A stretch of 9,847 bases of DNA from an uncultured Eubacteriales bacterium. Lineage in GTDB: Bacteria; Bacillota; Clostridia; Oscillospirales; Oscillospiraceae. Numbering within the stretch: the stretch's first letter is position 1; each line of letters opens with the position of its first letter. Location of the stretch: NCBI GenBank assembly GCA_900555735.1, contig USMI01000060.1, forward strand, positions 1 through 9,847. The letters are read 5' to 3'. Of the stretch, positions 1 to 7,454 are shown in pieces. Below the pieces are notes generated by a model, which did no database searches, was not told where the DNA came from, and worked only from the letters and a program-made list of their open reading frames with translations. Position numbers and translations under genes: made by a program.

Positions 1-1031
1 CCGCCTACTGGCTGCGGGAGTACCACATCGACGGACTGCGGGTGGACGCGGTGGCCTCCATGCTGTATCTGGACTATGACCGGCAGCAGTGGCGGCCCAA
101 CCGCAACGGCGGCAAGGAGAATCTGGAGGCCATCGAGTTCCTGCGGCAGCTGAACCGCACCACCTTCGCCATCGACGGCGCGGCCCTGATGGTGGCGGAG
201 GAGTCCACCGCGTGGCCTATGGTGACCTATCCGCCGGAGGAGGGCGGCCTTGGCTTCAATCTCAAGTGGAACATGGGCTGGATGAACGACGTGTGCCACT
301 ATCTGAAGATGGACCCCTATTTCCGCCAGCATCACCACAGGGACGTGACCTTCTCCATGGTGTATGCCTTTTCCGAAAACTTCGTGCTGCCGGTGTCCCA
401 CGACGAGGTGGTGCATATGAAGGGCTCGCTGCGGGGCAAGATGCCCGGCGACAAGTGGCAGCAGCTGGCCGGCGTCCGGGGCTTCTACGCCTATATGCTG
501 TGCCATCCCGGCAAGGTGCTGACCTTCATGGGCACGGAGCTGGCGCAGTGGCATGAGTGGGATTTCCGCAAGGCGCTGGACTGGTACCTGCTGGAGGAGG
601 ATGACTGCCGCAGGACCCATGAGTGCATCCGGGCACTGAACCGCTTTTATAAGTCCCACAAGGCGCTGTGGGAGAACGACCGGGATTGGGACGGCTTCCA
701 ATGGCTGGTGGCCGACGATAACAGCAACAATGTGCTGGTGTTCCGGCGTACCGCCCGGGATGGCAAGTCGCTGGTGCTGGCGGTGAACTTCTCTCCCGTG
801 GTACTGGAGGGCTATCGCTTCGGCGTGCCGCCCAAGGCCTGGTATGAGGAGGTATTCAACACCGACGACGTTCAGTGGGGCGGCAGCGGCGTGACCAACC
901 CGGAGCCTATCGAAACGGAGCTTATCCCGTCCCATCAGCAGGCGCAGTCCATCGCGCTGCGCATACCGCCGCTGGGCGCGGTGATCCTGCAGGGCAAAGG
1001 AAAACTGACCAAACACACGGACGGACGCTGA
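1..1031 (+). CDS. glgB: 1,4-alpha-glucan branching enzyme, 3' part (5' end outside window)
   Basis: Glycogen branching enzyme of family GH13. It cuts alpha-1,4 chains and rejoins them as alpha-1,6 branches on cytoplasmic glycogen. The frame is open from base 3 and ends at TGA 1029-1031, giving 342 visible residues. The catalytic half is intact. The nucleophile Asp lies in DGLRVDAVASM (codon 45-47), the acid/base Glu is in AEEST (198-209), and the third conserved Asp is in SHDEVVH (codon 402-404). The end of the barrel and the C-terminal beta domain follow. By comparison with roughly 630-730 residue homologues, about 300 or more N-terminal residues (CBM48 domain and start of the barrel) lie upstream of the window. 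The internal GTG at 42 sits inside the catalytic motif and is not a start. It is the first visible gene of the glg operon; glgC begins 36 bases after its stop. The family assignment is near certain. Confidence 0.97.
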   Translation, partial: AYWLREYHIDGLRVDAVASMLYLDYDRQQWRPNRNGGKENLEAIEFLRQLNRTTFAIDGAALMVAEESTAWPMVTYPPEEGGLGFNLKWNMGWMNDVCHYLKMDPYFRQHHHRDVTFSMVYAFSENFVLPVSHDEVVHMKGSLRGKMPGDKWQQLAGVRGFYAYMLCHPGKVLTFMGTELAQWHEWDFRKALDWYLLEEDDCRRTHECIRALNRFYKSHKALWENDRDWDGFQWLVADDNSNNVLVFRRTARDGKSLVLAVNFSPVVLEGYRFGVPPKAWYEEVFNTDDVQWGGSGVTNPEPIETELIPSHQQAQSIALRIPPLGAVILQGKGKLTKHTDGR

Positions 1032-1052
1032 GACGTGCCGTTCCCGAAAATC

Positions 1053-1058
1053 AGGAGG
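1053..1058 (+). promoter_or_regulatory. Ribosome binding site of glgC
   Basis: A perfect AGGAGG lies 9 bases before ATG 1068. It decides the glgC start: the frame is open back to a GTG at 1035, but that codon has no comparable site, and the 11 residues it would add precede the conserved GlgC N-terminus. Confidence 0.85.
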
Positions 1059-1067
1059 TGCAGCCAC

Positions 1068-2282
1068 ATGAAAAAAGAGTGTATCGCCATGCTGCTGGCC
1101 GGCGGGCAGGGAAGCCGCCTGCATGTGCTGACCGGCGACATGGCCAAGCCCGCCGTTCCCTTCGGCGGCAAGTTCCGCATCATTGATTTTCCCCTGTCCA
1201 ACTGTGCCAACTCCGGCATCGACACGGTGGGCGTGCTGACCCAGTACCGGCCGCTGGAGCTGAACAATTACATCGGCAACGGCCAGCCGTGGGAGCTGGA
1301 CCGTACCAACGGCGGCGTCCACATCCTGCCGCCGTACCAGAGCGCCACCGGCGCCGTGTGGTACAAGGGCACTGCCAACGCCATCTATCAGAACATCGGG
1401 TTCATCGATCTGTACGACCCGGAGTATGTGGCGGTGCTGTCCGGCGACCACATCTATAAGATGGACTACTCCGACATGCTGCGCCGCCACAAGGCGGCAA
1501 AGGCCGCCTGCACCATCTCCGTGATGGAGGTGCCATGGTCCGAGGCCAGCCGCTTCGGCATCATGAACGTGGACGGCGAGGACAACATCACCGAATTCGC
1601 CGAGAAGCCCAAGGAGCCGAAAAGCAATCTGGCATCTATGGGTATCTATATCTTCACATGGGCCAAGCTGCGCGCCTATCTCATCGCCGACGAGGCCAGG
1701 GCGGATTCCAGCAACGACTTCGGCAAGGATATCATCCCTGCCATGCTGAACGCCGGGGAGAAGATGGTGGCCTACCGGTTCGAGGGCTACTGGAAGGACG
1801 TGGGCACGCTGGACAGCCTGTGGGACGCCAACATGGATATGCTGACGCCCGGCTCCGGCCTGAACCTGCTGGATGAGCGGTGGCCCATCCACGGCCGTAC
1901 CGCCATCTGCCCGCCCACCTATGTGGGGGAGCATGCCGACATCGGCAACAGCGCCGTGGCCCGCGGCTGCGAAATTCTGGGCGAGGTGAAGAACAGCGTT
2001 ATGTCCACCGGCTGCCGGGTGGGTGAGCACGCGGAAGTGTCCTACTCCGTGGTGATGCCCGGCGCAGTCATTGAGGACGGCGCGAAGGTGTCCTACGCCA
2101 TCGTGGGCGAGGGCTGCCATATCGGCGCCAGAGCTGTGGTGGGCGCGCCGCCGGAGGAGGCGGACGACCCGGAGCAGTGGGGCATCGCCGTGCTGGGACC
2201 CCATACTGATGTGGCGGAGCGGGAGAACATACCGCCTAAGACCATGCTTGACCGCACTCATGGGAAGGAGGCAGCGAAATGA
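1068..2282 (+). CDS. glgC: Glucose-1-phosphate adenylyltransferase, catalytic subunit
   Basis: GlgC makes ADP-glucose and pyrophosphate from ATP and glucose-1-phosphate, the committed step of bacterial glycogen synthesis, in the cytoplasm. The protein is 404 residues, a normal length. The N-terminal nucleotidyltransferase domain shows the loop AGGQGSRLHVLT (residues 11-22) and AKPAVPFGGKFR (26-37). LSGDHIYK carries the metal-binding Asp at residue 127, and FAEKP and EGYWKDVGT contribute to the sugar-phosphate site. A left-handed beta-helix of hexapeptide repeats spans about residues 285-360. The first loop resembles the Bacillus form rather than the enteric one. The start at ATG 1068 is set by a strong ribosome site. 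The stop overlaps the glgD start by four bases (ATGA), which suggests translational coupling of the two subunits of one enzyme. All expected catalytic residues are present. Confidence 0.97.
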   Translation: MKKECIAMLLAGGQGSRLHVLTGDMAKPAVPFGGKFRIIDFPLSNCANSGIDTVGVLTQYRPLELNNYIGNGQPWELDRTNGGVHILPPYQSATGAVWYKGTANAIYQNIGFIDLYDPEYVAVLSGDHIYKMDYSDMLRRHKAAKAACTISVMEVPWSEASRFGIMNVDGEDNITEFAEKPKEPKSNLASMGIYIFTWAKLRAYLIADEARADSSNDFGKDIIPAMLNAGEKMVAYRFEGYWKDVGTLDSLWDANMDMLTPGSGLNLLDERWPIHGRTAICPPTYVGEHADIGNSAVARGCEILGEVKNSVMSTGCRVGEHAEVSYSVVMPGAVIEDGAKVSYAIVGEGCHIGARAVVGAPPEEADDPEQWGIAVLGPHTDVAERENIPPKTMLDRTHGKEAAK

Positions 2283-3391
2283 AGGGTATGCACGGTATCA
2301 TCTTCTCCTATGGAGAGAAGCCGGGGCTGGGTCAGCTGACCGCCAACCGCATCCACGGCTCACTGCCCTTCGGCGGCGATTACCGGGTGATCGATTTCAT
2401 CCTGTCCAATATGGTCAACGCCGGTATCACCGACGTGGGCGTCATCATGCACGGCAAGTGCCAGAGTATTCTGGATCATCTGGGCACCGGCAAAAGCTGG
2501 GACCTGAGCCGCAAGACCGGCGGCTTGAAGCTGCTGCCCGCCTTCGCTTACAGCGAGAGCCGGGGCACCGTCGGCCCCTTCCGGGGCAAGATGGAGGCGC
2601 TGGGCTGCGTTATCGAGTATCTGCATCACATCCGGCAGGACTATGTGGTGCTGTCCGACAGCGATCTGGTGGCGAATCTGCCCCTGCGGGACGTGCTGGA
2701 TGCCCATATCGCCTCCGGCGCGGACATGACCTGCGTATGCACCAGCCATCCCGGTGAGAGCGGCGACACCTACTTCAAGCTGGACGATACGGGCCGCATC
2801 GTGGACACCGCCTATGACATCCGCACGCCGGAGGGCTATCAGAGCCTGAACATCTTCCTGCTGAGCCGGGAGCTGCTGCTGTCGCTGGTGGAGGAGTGCA
2901 TGGCCCATGACCGGTACAGCTTCCGCCACAACGTTTTGCAGGATAAGGGCAGGGAGCTGCGGTTCAACGGCTATGTGTGGGACGGTTTTGCCGCCCGCAT
3001 CGACTCCGTGCAGGGGTACTATCAGCGCAGCATGGAGCTGCTGCGGCCGGAGATCCGCTCGGAGCTGTTCTGCCAGCGCCGCCCCGTGTACGCCAAGGAG
3101 AACGACGCCGCCTCCACCTACATCGACCCGGACGGCGAGTGCGTCAACTCCCTGATCTCCGACGGCTGCGACATTCAGGGCAGCGTCCGTAACTGCATCC
3201 TGTTCCGGGGCGTCCGGGTGGAAAAGGGCGCCCGCGTGGAGAACTGCATTCTGTTCAAGAACACGGTGGTGAAGGCCGGGGCCAATATCCGGTGCGTCAT
3301 TGCCGACAAGAACGTGGCGTTCGGCGGCGATGTGGCCATGGCCGGCCATCCCCAGTACCCGCTGGTGGTGGAGAAGAATACGAAACTGTGA
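2279..3391 (+). CDS. glgD: GlgD, degenerate subunit of ADP-glucose pyrophosphorylase
   Basis: GlgD is a paralogue of GlgC found mainly in Firmicutes. In studied species it has little or no activity alone but forms a heteromer with GlgC and changes its kinetics. At 370 residues it keeps the GlgC layout: SLPFGGDYRVIDF (28-40) and a hexapeptide beta-helix from about residue 281 to the end. The active site is eroded. The Gly-rich ATP loop is replaced by FSYGEKPGLGQLT (9-21). AKPAVPFGG of GlgC becomes HGSLPFGG, losing the lysine. The GDH metal motif is SDSDLV (126-131). The start ATG 2279 has AAGGAGG at 2265-2271, 7 bases upstream and inside glgC; a second in-frame ATG at 2288 is possible but less well spaced. 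A 147-base gap with a palindromic element follows. The identity is firm; the lack of catalysis is inferred from the missing residues and from the family. Confidence 0.95.
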   Translation: MKGMHGIIFSYGEKPGLGQLTANRIHGSLPFGGDYRVIDFILSNMVNAGITDVGVIMHGKCQSILDHLGTGKSWDLSRKTGGLKLLPAFAYSESRGTVGPFRGKMEALGCVIEYLHHIRQDYVVLSDSDLVANLPLRDVLDAHIASGADMTCVCTSHPGESGDTYFKLDDTGRIVDTAYDIRTPEGYQSLNIFLLSRELLLSLVEECMAHDRYSFRHNVLQDKGRELRFNGYVWDGFAARIDSVQGYYQRSMELLRPEIRSELFCQRRPVYAKENDAASTYIDPDGECVNSLISDGCDIQGSVRNCILFRGVRVEKGARVENCILFKNTVVKAGANIRCVIADKNVAFGGDVAMAGHPQYPLVVEKNTKL

Positions 3392-3416
3392 CTGGCATGA
3401 AATCCGAGTGACGGGA

Positions 3417-3495
3417 TGTAGGGGCGGACGACTCTGTCCGCCCGCAGGGCAATGTACGGCTATCATTGGGGCGGACAGAGTCGTCCGCCCCTACA
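3417..3495. repeat. 79-base nested palindromic element (REP/MITE-like)
   Basis: The two outer arms, 3417-3443 and 3469-3495, are perfect 27-base inverted repeats starting TGTAGGGGCGGACG and ending CGTCCGCCCCTACA. A further 5-bp stem, CAATG 3450-3454 with CATTG 3464-3468, abuts the right arm. One strand can therefore fold into a 32-bp hairpin with a single 6-base bulge (GCAGGG, 3444-3449) and a 9-base loop. Each arm is also a hairpin by itself: GGGCGGAC/GTCCGCCC at 3422-3429/3436-3443 and at 3469-3476/3483-3490, each with a 6-base loop. The shape suits a mobile palindromic repeat family. I recall similar TGTAGGGGCGG-type palindromes scattered between genes in Clostridia, but copy number cannot be judged from one window. 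No transposase is linked to it. Confidence 0.85.
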
Positions 3496-3525
3496 GAGGG
3501 CGATGAGCTACCCGACAATGGAAAG

Positions 3526-3531
3526 AGGAGG
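3526..3531 (+). promoter_or_regulatory. Ribosome binding site of glgA
   Basis: AGGAGG lies 7 bases before ATG 3539 and fixes the glgA start. The in-frame ATG at 3452 inside the palindrome would add 29 residues that do not fit the family, whose N-terminus begins directly with MKVLFAASE. Confidence 0.87.
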
Positions 3532-3538
3532 ACATCTG

Positions 3539-4966
3539 ATGAAGGTTTTGTTTGCCGCCAGTGAGGCGTTTCCCTTCTGCAAGACGGGCGGTCTTGCGGA
3601 CGTGGCCGGCAGTCTGCCGGTATCTCTGGCCGAGAACGGCGATCAGGTGGCGGTGATCCTGCCGCTGTACGATAAGATCCCCCAGCAGTGGCGCGAGCGG
3701 ATGGTGTACCGCAGCTACATCTATGTGGACGTGGCGTGGCGGCACCAGTACTGCGGATTGTTCGTCATGGAGTACCGGGGCGTGACGTGGTATTTCGTGG
3801 ACAACGAGCACTATTTCCGCCGGGGCCGCCTGTACGGCGAGTATGACGACGGCGAGCGCTTTGCCTTTTTCAGCAAGGCGGTGGTGGACCTGATGCCCAG
3901 TCTGGACTGGATGCCGGAGGTGATCCACTGCAACGACTGGCAGACGGCGCTGGTGCCGGTCTACCTGAAGGACGTTGCCACCCGCTGGGACGCGGTGCGG
4001 GGTATCAAAACCGTGTTCACCATCCATAATATCGAGTATCAGGGTCGCTACGGCCCCGATACCGTGGCCGACCTGTTCGGCCTGCACGAGGGCTGGTGGA
4101 ACGACGGCACTCTCCAGATGGACGGCGACGTGAACCTGATGAAGGCCGCCATGCTGGTGTCCGACGCGGTCACCACCGTCAGCCCCACCTATGCCCAGCA
4201 GCTCCACGACGATTACTACGCCCACGGCATGGCCTCCATCGTCAACGCCATCGGCTATAAGCTGCACGGCGTGCTGAACGGCATCGACATGACCTCCTAC
4301 GATCCGGCCCACGACATGGCCATCCCCGTACACTACGGCCCCGACGACATGACCGGCAAGGCCGCGTGCAAGGCCGACCTTCAGGTGTCGCTGGGACTGC
4401 GGGAGGAGCCGGACACGCCGCTGATGGCGGTGGTCAGCCGTCTGGTGGGTCACAAGGGCATGGAGCTGATCCGGGACGGCTTTGACGACATCATGGCCAC
4501 AGGCTGCCAGCTGGTGGTGCTGGGTCAGGGCGAGGACTATTATGAGGACTTTTTCCGGGCACAGGCGGGCCGCTATGTGGGCCGCGCGGCGGCGCTCATC
4601 ACCTATTCCGAGGCGCTCAGCCGCCGCATCTACGCAGGCGCGGACCTCTTCCTGATGCCCTCAAAAAGCGAACCCTGCGGCCTTTCGCAGATGATCGCCA
4701 TGCGCTACGGCGCGGTGCCCATCGTCCGCCGCACCGGCGGACTGGCCGACAGCGTGCACTCCTGTCAGGTGGGACAGGAGGACGGTACCGGCTATCTGTT
4801 CGAGGGCTACAATACCGGCGACATGCTGTCCGTGATCGGGCAGGCCACCGGACTTTACCGAGGCGACAGGGCGGGCTTTGCCGCCGTGCAGCGGCGGGGT
4901 ATGACCGCCGATTTCAGCTGGACGCGCAGTGCCCGCATCTATCACGATATCTATTCCAAGCTGTAA
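3539..4966 (+). CDS. glgA: Glycogen synthase, ADP-glucose dependent
   Basis: GlgA (glycosyltransferase family 5, GT-B fold) adds glucose from ADP-glucose to the non-reducing ends of glycogen in the cytoplasm. The 475-residue length matches the family. The N-terminal domain opens with MKVLFAASEAFPF and KTGGLADVAG (Lys15, the ADP-glucose-binding motif), then HCNDWQTALVPVYL, FTIHNIEYQG and TVSPTYAQQL. The C-terminal domain begins near GVLNGID and carries SRLVGHKG (Lys306) and PSKSEPCGLSQM (Glu378), the usual catalytic-cleft residues, then VRRTGGLADSV. The start at ATG 3539 matches the family N-terminus. The glgP ribosome site overlaps its stop codon, so the two are probably translated from one message. 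It is separated from glgD by the palindromic element, the one point in the operon where expression could be uncoupled. No defect is seen. Confidence 0.97.
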   Translation: MKVLFAASEAFPFCKTGGLADVAGSLPVSLAENGDQVAVILPLYDKIPQQWRERMVYRSYIYVDVAWRHQYCGLFVMEYRGVTWYFVDNEHYFRRGRLYGEYDDGERFAFFSKAVVDLMPSLDWMPEVIHCNDWQTALVPVYLKDVATRWDAVRGIKTVFTIHNIEYQGRYGPDTVADLFGLHEGWWNDGTLQMDGDVNLMKAAMLVSDAVTTVSPTYAQQLHDDYYAHGMASIVNAIGYKLHGVLNGIDMTSYDPAHDMAIPVHYGPDDMTGKAACKADLQVSLGLREEPDTPLMAVVSRLVGHKGMELIRDGFDDIMATGCQLVVLGQGEDYYEDFFRAQAGRYVGRAAALITYSEALSRRIYAGADLFLMPSKSEPCGLSQMIAMRYGAVPIVRRTGGLADSVHSCQVGQEDGTGYLFEGYNTGDMLSVIGQATGLYRGDRAGFAAVQRRGMTADFSWTRSARIYHDIYSKL

Positions 4967-4980
4967 GGAGACAATCGCAT

Positions 4981-7401
4981 ATGATCTATACCAAGCATGA
5001 CATGAAGGAGGCTATCATCCGCAAGCTGCGGCTGAACTACGGCTGCACCGAGCAGCAGGCCAGCGACGGCGAGATGCTGAAGGCCTGCGCCATGGTGCTG
5101 CGGGACATCATGGTGGAGCACGGGGTGGAGACCCAGCAGAAGGCCGCCCGCGAGGGCGCCCGCCGGGTCCACTATCTGTCCCTTGAGTTCCTGATGGGCC
5201 GCAGCCTGATGAAGAACGCCTATAACCTGAACGTGCTGCCCCAATTGCAGGAGGCCATCGAGGAGCTGGGCTTCAAGGCGGCGGACATCTTCGACATGGA
5301 GCCGGACGCAGGCCTTGGCAACGGCGGTCTGGGCCGTCTGGCCGCCTGCTATCTGGACAGCATGACCACGCTGGAGATCCCCGCCACCGGCTACTCCATC
5401 TGCTATGAGCTGGGCCTTTTCAAGCAGAAGATCGTGGAGGGCCAGCAGGTGGAGCTGCCCGACGACTGGAAGCCGCTGGGCGACGCATGGCTGCTGCCCA
5501 AGCCGCAGGAGACGGAGGAGGTCCACTTCGGCGGCACTGTCCGTACCCGCTGGGACAACGGCCACCTGATGGTGGTGCACGAGGACTATACCCGCGTGCT
5601 GGCGGTGCCCTGCGACATGGAGATCGCGGGCTATGACACCGACCATGTGAACACCCTGCGGCTGTGGGACGCCAAGTCCCCCAAGCCCATCGACATGAAG
5701 CTGTTCTCTCAGGGCCAGTACCTCCGCTCCGGCGAGGAGCGGGCCATGGCCGACGTGATCTCCAAGGTGCTGTATCCCGAGGACAATCACTACGAGGGCA
5801 AGTCCCTGAGGCTGAAGCAGCAGTACTTCTTCGTGTCCGCCACGGTGCAGTCCATCACCCGCCAGCATATCCAACAGTACGGCACGCTGAAGAGCTTCCA
5901 CGAGAAGAACGTCATCCAGATCAACGATACCCATCCCGCGTTGGTGGTTCCGGAGCTGATGCGTATTCTGATCGACGACGCGGGCCTTGGCTGGGATGAA
6001 GCGTGGGACATCACCACCCACTCCGTGGCCTACACCAACCATACGGTGCTGGCCGAGGCGTTGGAGGTCTGGCCGCAGCAGCTGTTTGAAACGCTGCTGC
6101 CCCGCGTGTGGCAGATCCTCACTGAGATCGCCCGCCGCTATCAGGAGAAGATCACCGAGTTCTATCATGGCGACATGGATAAGGTGGCACGCATGGCCGT
6201 TATCTGGGACGGCGCGGTGCGGATGGCCAACCTGTGCATTGCCGGCGGCATGGCCGTCAACGGTGTCAGCGCCCTGCACTCGGATATCCTCCGCAAGGAT
6301 GTGTTCCACGACCAGTGCGTCATGGAGCCGGACAAGTTCAAGAACGTCACCAACGGCGTGGATCACCGCCGCTGGCTCAGCCAGATCAATCCGGGCCTTG
6401 ACAGCCTGCTGAAGGACACCGTGGGCGAGGGCTACCTGACCCACGCCGGTGAGATGAAGGGGCTTGAGCGCTGGGCCGACGATAAAGAGGTGCTGCTGCG
6501 GCTGGATCAGATCAAGAAGGCCAACAAGGAGGCCTTCGCCAAGTGGGCGCACCGCCAGCAGGGCGTAGTGCTGAACAGCGACGGCATCTTCGATGTTCAG
6601 GTGAAGCGCCTGCATGAGTACAAGCGCCAGCTGATGAACGCACTGCACATCATCTACCTCTATCAGCAGCTGCGGGACGACCCCAACATGGACTTTACGC
6701 CCCACACCTTCCTGTTCGGGGCCAAAGCCGCGCCCGGCTACGCCGTGGCCAAGCGGATCATCCATCTCATCAACTCCCTTGCCAACGAGATCAACAACGA
6801 CCCCGTGTGCAAGGATAAGCTGCAGGTGGTGTTTCTTGAGAACTACCGCGTCTCCATGGCAGAGATGCTGATGCCCGCCAGCGAGGTGAGCCAGCAGATC
6901 TCCACCGCCGGCAAGGAGGCCAGCGGCACCGGCAACATGAAGTTCATGATGAACGGCGCATTGACCGTGGGCACGCTGGACGGCGCCAATGTGGAGATGC
7001 ATCAGGTGCTGGGCGACGAGAATATGTTCCTGTTCGGCCTGCGCTCCGACGAGGTGGCCCATCTCCAGCACAGCTACGATCCCCATCTGCTGTATGAGCG
7101 TGACCCCATGCTGCGCCGTGTGGTGGATCAGCTGAAAGCCGGCTTCTCCGACGGCGTCAGCTACGAGGATCTGTGGCAGCGGCTGGTGTTCGGCGCGGAC
7201 TGCCCGCCGGATCAGTATATGCTGCTGGCGGATCTGCCCTCCTATGCCGAGGCGGAGCAGCGGATGGTGCGCGCCTACGGCGACCGGGAGAACTGGAACC
7301 GCATGAGCCTCATCAATATCGCCCGCAGCGGCATCTTCGCCGCCGACCGCTCCATCGCGGACTATGCCGACACCATCTGGCACGTGCCGTATAAGAAGTA
7401 A
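4981..7401 (+). CDS. glgP: Glycogen/maltodextrin phosphorylase
   Basis: This PLP-dependent alpha-glucan phosphorylase (family GT35) releases glucose-1-phosphate from the ends of glycogen chains. The 806 residues are within the normal 790-840 range. Visible blocks are HYLSLEFLMGRSL and GLGNGGLGRLAACYLDS near the N-terminus, NDTHPALVVPELMRIL in the middle, and KRLHEYKRQLMN, whose Arg/Lys contact phosphate. EASGTGNMKFMMNGA contains the PLP-binding lysine at residue 654, followed by LTVGTLDGANVEM. AAGGAG at 4965-4970, overlapping the glgA stop, lies 10 bases before ATG 4981. It is the last gene of the operon and is followed at once by a strong terminator. Making the degrading enzyme with the synthetic ones implies that flux is controlled at enzyme level. 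Preference for glycogen versus maltodextrin cannot be read from the sequence. The gene contains no TTA, CTA or TCA codons, which leaves a long antisense frame open. Confidence 0.97.
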   Translation: MIYTKHDMKEAIIRKLRLNYGCTEQQASDGEMLKACAMVLRDIMVEHGVETQQKAAREGARRVHYLSLEFLMGRSLMKNAYNLNVLPQLQEAIEELGFKAADIFDMEPDAGLGNGGLGRLAACYLDSMTTLEIPATGYSICYELGLFKQKIVEGQQVELPDDWKPLGDAWLLPKPQETEEVHFGGTVRTRWDNGHLMVVHEDYTRVLAVPCDMEIAGYDTDHVNTLRLWDAKSPKPIDMKLFSQGQYLRSGEERAMADVISKVLYPEDNHYEGKSLRLKQQYFFVSATVQSITRQHIQQYGTLKSFHEKNVIQINDTHPALVVPELMRILIDDAGLGWDEAWDITTHSVAYTNHTVLAEALEVWPQQLFETLLPRVWQILTEIARRYQEKITEFYHGDMDKVARMAVIWDGAVRMANLCIAGGMAVNGVSALHSDILRKDVFHDQCVMEPDKFKNVTNGVDHRRWLSQINPGLDSLLKDTVGEGYLTHAGEMKGLERWADDKEVLLRLDQIKKANKEAFAKWAHRQQGVVLNSDGIFDVQVKRLHEYKRQLMNALHIIYLYQQLRDDPNMDFTPHTFLFGAKAAPGYAVAKRIIHLINSLANEINNDPVCKDKLQVVFLENYRVSMAEMLMPASEVSQQISTAGKEASGTGNMKFMMNGALTVGTLDGANVEMHQVLGDENMFLFGLRSDEVAHLQHSYDPHLLYERDPMLRRVVDQLKAGFSDGVSYEDLWQRLVFGADCPPDQYMLLADLPSYAEAEQRMVRAYGDRENWNRMSLINIARSGIFAADRSIADYADTIWHVPYKK

Positions 7402-7406
7402 ATTAT

Positions 7407-7448
7407 AAAAACAACGCCTGCGAGCTTGCTCGCAGGCGTTGTTTTTTT
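7407..7448. terminator. Bidirectional intrinsic terminator between convergent operons
   Basis: An 18-bp perfect stem (7407-7424 with 7429-7446) with a CTTG loop is built on a GC core, ACAACGCCTGCGAG. On the + strand it ends in seven T (7442-7448), terminating glgP. On the - strand the left arm supplies GTTTTTATAATTT, so it can also terminate the small membrane protein gene whose stop is at 7455-7457. One hairpin serving both converging transcripts is the simplest reading. Confidence 0.93.
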
Positions 7449-7454
7449 GGAAAG

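Larger units (their letters stand above)
3392..3538. other. glgD-glgA intergenic region
   Basis: This is the only long gap inside the operon. Bases 3392-3416 show nothing recognisable, 3417-3495 are a nested palindrome (listed separately), and 3496-3538 lead into the glgA ribosome binding site. There is no T-tract after the palindrome and no convincing AT-rich -10/-35 pair, so neither a classical terminator nor an internal promoter can be called. The glgA frame happens to be open back to ATG 3452, through the right arm of the palindrome. This is an annotation trap, not a longer GlgA. Confidence 0.7.

Noticed and set aside
1035..1067. Longer GlgC starting at GTG 1035
   Set aside because: There is no ribosome site before it and the extra residues contain the real ribosome site of ATG 1068.
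2360..3466. A 368-codon antisense frame over glgD, and a 320-codon one over glgA (3491-4453)
   Set aside because: Both are in register with the sense codons and have the same biased composition. They are by-products of GC-rich codon choice.
3417..3495. Palindrome read as an intrinsic terminator or a CRISPR-type repeat
   Set aside because: There is no T-tract on either side for termination, and only one inverted pair with no array of direct repeats and spacers.
3415..3497. Possible 2-base target duplication (GA) flanking the palindromic element
   Set aside because: Two matching bases are expected by chance too often to count as evidence of transposition.
3452..3538. Longer GlgA starting at ATG 3452 inside the palindrome
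   Set aside because: The added residues come from the repeat arm, do not match the family N-terminus, and the AGGAGG at 3526-3531 serves ATG 3539.
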